Positions 6,937-10,136 of a stretch of DNA of 10,136 bases are shown piece after piece. The notes under the pieces were generated by a model. That model was not told the origin of the DNA. It worked only from the letters and a program-made list of their open reading frames with translations, and ran no database searches. The DNA comes from Desulfosporosinus sp. (GTDB lineage Bacteria > Bacillota > Desulfitobacteriia > Desulfitobacteriales > Desulfitobacteriaceae), in contig PKWS01000083.1 in assembly GCA_003132105.1 (NCBI GenBank), forward strand, positions 1-10,136, given 5' to 3'. A program made the translations under genes and the position numbers. Numbering within the stretch: position 1 is the first letter of the stretch; the number at the start of each line of letters is the position of its first letter.

Positions 6937-7770
6937 ATGGGAGACTGGGAATGGCCCTTAATTATTTTTACTGTTCTTGGACAAGTCGCGATCGGGATAA
7001 TCCTGATGCTCTGCTGGCTCGACCGTGACCGTGATCATCTTGATACCAAATTGTTCAAAAAAGGTATTCGAGTTTCTGGGGCCCTATTGGCACTTGCTCT
7101 ATTGGCTTCACTTTTTCATCTGGGGCATCCAGAAGCAGCCTACCGTGCCTTAACTCACCTTGGTTCCTCTTGGTTAAGCCGTGAAATCCTCTTATTTCTC
7201 CTCACATTCCTTGCCTGGATCTATCTTTTCTGGCAGTCAAGGCAACAAACAGGTAGGCGCGCTCTAGGATTAGGTATCACTTCTGTACTAGGTCTATTGG
7301 GTATTGCCAGCAGCGCCATGATTTACGTTCTACCCCGTGTTCCTGCTTGGAATAATGTCGGACCCGTTCTTTTCTTTCTGCTGACCACTGGACTTTTAGG
7401 TGCTCTCTGTACTCTATTATTAGGACAAAGACTGCTTAAACCGGCTCAGAAGAAGCAACTACTTCATTGGTCACTCGGGTGCACGATCGTCAGCCTATTC
7501 ATCTATATAGTCTATGGTTCCATGCTTAGGGGAAGTGTTGAAGGGGCATCTTCCGTCCAATTCCTTCTGAATAGCCCTCTTTTTTGGGCGCGTGCTCTTC
7601 TAGGTTGGTTTGCCCCGCTCCTTCTTCTGGTTCGCATCCTTAAGAACCCACAAGTCGACAAGACTAATCTTATCTTAACCGTTACTCTACTAGCTGGAGT
7701 GGGAGAAGTCTTAGGTCGAGCGCTTTTCTACCTTAGTGCAACAGGCATTCATATCACTGCTTTGTTCTAA
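6937..7770 (+). CDS. DmsC-like membrane anchor, menaquinol-binding subunit
   Basis: This integral membrane protein of 277 aa should anchor the complex and oxidise menaquinol. Eight hydrophobic helices can be seen at about 5-28, 43-64, 82-100, 110-133, 141-163, 174-196, 209-235 and 243-266. The opening WEWPLIIFTVLGQ and the HLGHPEAAYRAL segment closely resemble E. coli DmsC (287 aa). His61 and Glu83 match DmsC His65 and Glu87 in context and in their 22-residue spacing; in DmsC, His65 is needed for quinol binding. No set of haem-binding histidines stands out, as expected for the DmsC type and unlike cytochrome b anchors. The ATG follows the FeS gene's stop codon by 3 bp, with AGGAGGG at 6922-6928 inside that gene. 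The operon ends here at a hairpin. Confidence 0.92.
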   Translation: MGDWEWPLIIFTVLGQVAIGIILMLCWLDRDRDHLDTKLFKKGIRVSGALLALALLASLFHLGHPEAAYRALTHLGSSWLSREILLFLLTFLAWIYLFWQSRQQTGRRALGLGITSVLGLLGIASSAMIYVLPRVPAWNNVGPVLFFLLTTGLLGALCTLLLGQRLLKPAQKKQLLHWSLGCTIVSLFIYIVYGSMLRGSVEGASSVQFLLNSPLFWARALLGWFAPLLLLVRILKNPQVDKTNLILTVTLLAGVGEVLGRALFYLSATGIHITALF

Positions 7771-7788
7771 GCTATCATCCACACGCTT

Positions 7789-7839
7789 TAAGGGCCCTAT
7801 AAGGTTGCAGTGTGTCCGTGCAATCTTATAGGGCTCTTA
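7789..7839 (+). terminator. Long hairpin after the anchor gene, terminator-like
   Basis: The arms 7789-7809 and 7819-7839 form a 21-bp stem with only two G-U pairs and a 9-nt loop, starting 18 bp after the anchor stop codon. Its place at an operon end and its strength suggest termination or protection of the 3' end. However, it is followed by TCGTGATATTT rather than a T-run, so it is not a classical intrinsic terminator on either strand. Confidence 0.6.
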
Positions 7840-7898
7840 TCGTGATATTTACACTTACATAAGCTAATTTTTTCGACATAGGGGGAAACTGGAGATCC

Positions 7899-7914
7899 TG
7901 GTCGGTAATTTGCA
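7899..7914 (+). promoter_or_regulatory. Candidate sigma-54 (-24/-12) promoter
   Basis: TGGTCGG, four bases, then TTGCA places the essential GG (7900-7901) and GC (7912-7913) exactly 10 bp apart, as in the sigma-54 consensus TGGCACG-N4-TTGCA. The -12 part is perfect; the -24 part matches at four of seven positions. It would start transcription near 7925, about 140 bp ahead of the second catalytic gene. No other GG-N10-GC pair was seen on the + strand between 7771 and 8065. An activator site upstream was not identified. Confidence 0.45.
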
Positions 7915-7923
7915 GTGCTACAA

Positions 7924-7960
7924 AGCAAGGATGGTAACGTATAATAATTTTTTCCTTGCT
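7924..7960 (+). promoter_or_regulatory. Inverted repeat around a TATAAT, operator or 5' stem-loop
   Basis: AGCAAGGA (7924-7931) and TCCTTGCT (7953-7960) are perfect inverse complements separated by 21 nt that include TATAAT (7940-7945). GCTACA at 7917-7922 lies 17 bp ahead of that hexamer as a weak -35. Two readings are possible: operator half-sites flanking a sigma-A promoter, or a stem-loop at the very 5' end of an RNA made from the sigma-54 candidate. From 7961 to 8050 nothing further was recognised beyond a repeated CTATAGAC (7959-7966 and 8035-8042). Confidence 0.4.
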
Positions 7961-8053
7961 ATAGACCAAACTAAAAGTGAGAATGCATTATCTAATACTT
8001 AAAGGTTTTTCAGTAAACACTAACGAATGGTATTCTATAGACAGCGTGAATGA

Positions 8054-8059
8054 GGAGGG
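8054..8059 (+). promoter_or_regulatory. RBS and upstream stop that fix the second enzyme's TTG start
   Basis: GGAGGG lies 6 nt ahead of TTG 8066. A TAA at 8060-8062, in the same frame, separates the two, so the protein cannot start earlier and cannot carry a Tat signal encoded upstream. Confidence 0.9.
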
Positions 8060-8065
8060 TAATAT

Positions 8066-10096
8066 TTGGAATTCCATCACAATATTTGCCCTCGTAACTG
8101 CTACGATACGTGTAGCATTGTGAGCACTACCCGTAATGGTGTCCTCATCTCAGTAGAAGGAAACCCCCACCACGAATACACCTCGGGCAAACTCTGTCCG
8201 AAAGCTCTCGATGATGTAAAAAAGGTTTACAGTCCTCAGCGAGTTCGTTACCCTATGCGTCAGCGGGGCCGTTATAGTGGCTTTTGGGAGCGGATTTCAT
8301 GGGATGAGGCATTAAACCTTATCGCAGAAAAAATTCTTAGTCTCAAGGAGGAGTATGGAACCTCTTTACCACTCGCCATGAATAAGTACTCTGGAAATTT
8401 TGGCATTTTACACAATGCAATGGAAGGCCTCTTCACGGGCATCGGAGCCACAACAAGAGCTGTCGGGTCCCCGTGCTGGTCGGCGGGAGTCGAAGCTCAA
8501 ACCTTAGACTTTGGAACGTTCTTTTGTTCGGACCCGTTGGATATGGTTAAGGCTAAGTTAATTTGGCTTTGGGGAGTAAACCCTGCTTGGACAGCTGTTC
8601 ACCAGATGCCGATTATTTTCGATGCCATTGATCACGGCGCAAAGGTTGTTTGTTTCGATACGCATTTTAGTGCCACAGCCGCGCGATCTCATCAGTTTAT
8701 ACAGGTCCGCCCGGGAACCGATGGGCTTCTGGCTTTAGGATTTGCGAAAGTTCTTTTGGAAGAAAACCTCATAGACCCCGAACTTAGTGTTTATACGTTA
8801 GGGCATAAAGAATATATCCACTACCTCAGAACCCAAATTTCACTTAAAAAATGTTCAGAAATTACCGGAGTTCCTGTTTCAACGATTCGTGAACTTGCCT
8901 TAGAATACGGTCAAACCCATCCTGCTTGTATCTGGGCAGGCTTTGGCTTACAACGTTATACAAACGGAGGACAAACTCTGCGCTCGCTTGATGCCTTAGG
9001 GGCCTTCGCCGGACACCTTGGTGAACAAGGAGGCGGTGTACAATATGCTCAATTTGAAACTTGGCGTTTTTCTGAGGCGTTACAGAACCCACCCCATCCA
9101 ATTGATCAGAGGGATCGGCTCTTAAATATCAATCGATTTTCAGAGGAAGCACTAAGTTGTACTGATCCCCCCGTTAAAATGCTCTGGATTTCTGGGAGAA
9201 ACCCTTTATCCCAGGATGGAAATTTGCAGCAATGGAAAAAGCTCATCAGCCAACTGGATCTCATCGTCGTGAACGATCTCTTTCATACCAAGTCTTCCGG
9301 AGCCGCCGATCTTTTCCTTCCCATAACGACACATTATGAACACTGGGATTTGAATTCAAGTTATTGGCATTATTGGGTGGGGGTCAATGAGCCCGCTATT
9401 TCTCCAGTAGGTAAAGCGCGTTCTGACTTACAAATTGCTTGGGATGTTTCATCCCGGTTAAATAACCTTGCACCTGGAAGTTGTACGTTCCCCACATCAG
9501 GTAATGAGAAAGAAACTCTTTTACGTGAACTTGGCCCCCAAATGTTAGATATTTTGGGCTTAAAAAAACCAGAAGAAATTTTAAATGGTCCTGTGCGTGC
9601 AAAGTTTCCTTGTACGGCTTGGGAAAATCGGGCCTTTGCAACTCCTTCGGGGCACTATGAATTTTTCTCATCCCAAGCTGCTAACGCCCATCTTTTACCC
9701 CTACCAATTTTTGTGCCCCCTCTTAATCCTTCGATTGATGCACCATTTCGCCTTTTGACTCCGCATCACCATTCTACTATTAATTCTCAGGTTTATGCCC
9801 TAGGGGCTCATAATGCTGATTTCGTCTTGCATCTTGCGCCAGAACTTGCCCAGCGTTATGATTTAGTAGTCGGAGATCGTGCTCAAATTTGGAACGAATC
9901 AGGCCAATTAGAAGTGGTTATACAACCTGAATTAGGCATTTCGATTGATGTCTTAATTATTTTCCAGGAAAAAGTGGAGGCGAATTCAACGCTTAATTGC
10001 TTAATAGGAACACCTTTGACGGATATGGGGTATCTCATTCTTGGAGCCCGAGGGTTTGCGTTAAATGAAACCTTTGTGAATTTGCGAAAATTGTAG
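8066..10096 (+). CDS. Second molybdopterin oxidoreductase catalytic subunit, no Tat signal
   Basis: This 676-aa DMSO-reductase-superfamily subunit is a clear paralogue of the gene at 4153; the two align over nearly their full length. The [4Fe-4S] ligands are Cys8, Cys12, Cys16 and Cys44 (CPRNCYDTC, GKLCPKA). Cys137 in GSPCWSAG is the predicted molybdenum ligand. Shared blocks include NKYSGNFGI, NGGQ-x-x-R-x-x-DALG and LLTPHHHSTINSQ in the C-terminal cofactor-binding domain. It starts directly at the cluster motif with no signal sequence, so it is predicted to be cytoplasmic. Relative to its paralogue it lacks a loop of about 10 residues after the ETW motif. It has its own 5' regulatory region; no partner gene is complete in the window, but a new start follows 22 bp later. 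The substrate is unknown. Pseudogenisation is unlikely because the frame and all ligands are intact. Confidence 0.9.
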   Translation: MEFHHNICPRNCYDTCSIVSTTRNGVLISVEGNPHHEYTSGKLCPKALDDVKKVYSPQRVRYPMRQRGRYSGFWERISWDEALNLIAEKILSLKEEYGTSLPLAMNKYSGNFGILHNAMEGLFTGIGATTRAVGSPCWSAGVEAQTLDFGTFFCSDPLDMVKAKLIWLWGVNPAWTAVHQMPIIFDAIDHGAKVVCFDTHFSATAARSHQFIQVRPGTDGLLALGFAKVLLEENLIDPELSVYTLGHKEYIHYLRTQISLKKCSEITGVPVSTIRELALEYGQTHPACIWAGFGLQRYTNGGQTLRSLDALGAFAGHLGEQGGGVQYAQFETWRFSEALQNPPHPIDQRDRLLNINRFSEEALSCTDPPVKMLWISGRNPLSQDGNLQQWKKLISQLDLIVVNDLFHTKSSGAADLFLPITTHYEHWDLNSSYWHYWVGVNEPAISPVGKARSDLQIAWDVSSRLNNLAPGSCTFPTSGNEKETLLRELGPQMLDILGLKKPEEILNGPVRAKFPCTAWENRAFATPSGHYEFFSSQAANAHLLPLPIFVPPLNPSIDAPFRLLTPHHHSTINSQVYALGAHNADFVLHLAPELAQRYDLVVGDRAQIWNESGQLEVVIQPELGISIDVLIIFQEKVEANSTLNCLIGTPLTDMGYLILGARGFALNETFVNLRKL

Positions 10097-10118
10097 ACAA
10101 AATGGAGAGTGGGGTAGC

Positions 10119-10136
10119 GTGAAAGATGGGAATTCG
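10119..10136 (+). CDS. Start of a further gene cut by the window edge
   Basis: GTG at 10119 opens a frame (MKDGNS if GTG starts) that runs to the edge. GGAGAGTGGGG at 10104-10114 provides a plausible ribosome binding site, and the gap to the preceding stop codon is only 22 bp. By analogy with the first operon an FeS partner subunit would be expected, but six codons cannot show this. Confidence 0.4.

Noticed and set aside
7870..7960. Moco or cyclic-di-GMP riboswitch ahead of the second enzyme
   Set aside because: A few GEMM- or Moco-like words (GGGGGAAAC, ACAAAGC) are present, but the conserved helices and their order could not be built. A covariance-model search (Rfam Moco_RNA_motif, GEMM) would settle it.
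1..10136. CRISPR arrays, tRNA/rRNA genes, insertion sequences
   Set aside because: No regularly spaced repeats, no tRNA- or rRNA-like segments and no transposase-like proteins were seen on either strand.

Overview
The window reads as chromosomal DNA from an anaerobic, low-to-moderate-GC Firmicute. The Desulfitobacterium/Desulfosporosinus group (Peptococcaceae) is the best guess, because strong GGAGG ribosome binding sites, frequent TTG starts and several DMSO-reductase-superfamily operons are typical there. This is a judgement from style and gene content, not a database match. All genes lie on the + strand.

Positions 1-3291: the possible tail of an upstream gene (to 68) and a short leader with two imperfect direct repeats precede threonine synthase (thrC, TTG start at 207). 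A PucR/CdaR-type transcriptional regulator follows after 28 bp and is probably co-transcribed. A textbook intrinsic terminator (3319-3354) ends this unit.

Positions 3355-7839: a four-gene operon encodes a membrane-anchored, exported molybdoenzyme. The order is a TorD-family maturation chaperone, a Tat-exported Mo-bisMGD catalytic subunit, a four-cluster [4Fe-4S] electron-transfer subunit and a DmsC-type eight-helix quinol-binding anchor. Spacing is tight and each gene has a strong Shine-Dalgarno. The layout predicts electron flow from menaquinol through DmsC-like, FeS and catalytic subunits to an unknown acceptor outside the membrane. The catalytic subunit carries a cysteine where E. coli DmsA has its molybdenum-ligating serine, so it should not be called a DMSO reductase. 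The unit ends in a 21-bp hairpin.

Positions 7840-10136: a regulatory region holds a candidate sigma-54 (-24/-12) promoter and an inverted repeat. A second catalytic subunit, clearly a paralogue of the first, follows. It has no Tat signal, and an in-frame stop just before its start excludes one, so it is predicted to be cytoplasmic. No terminator follows it; a ribosome binding site and GTG start at the window edge suggest its operon continues.

The most notable feature is the side-by-side pair of closely related molybdoenzymes with different predicted locations and separate promoter regions. The substrates of both are unknown.
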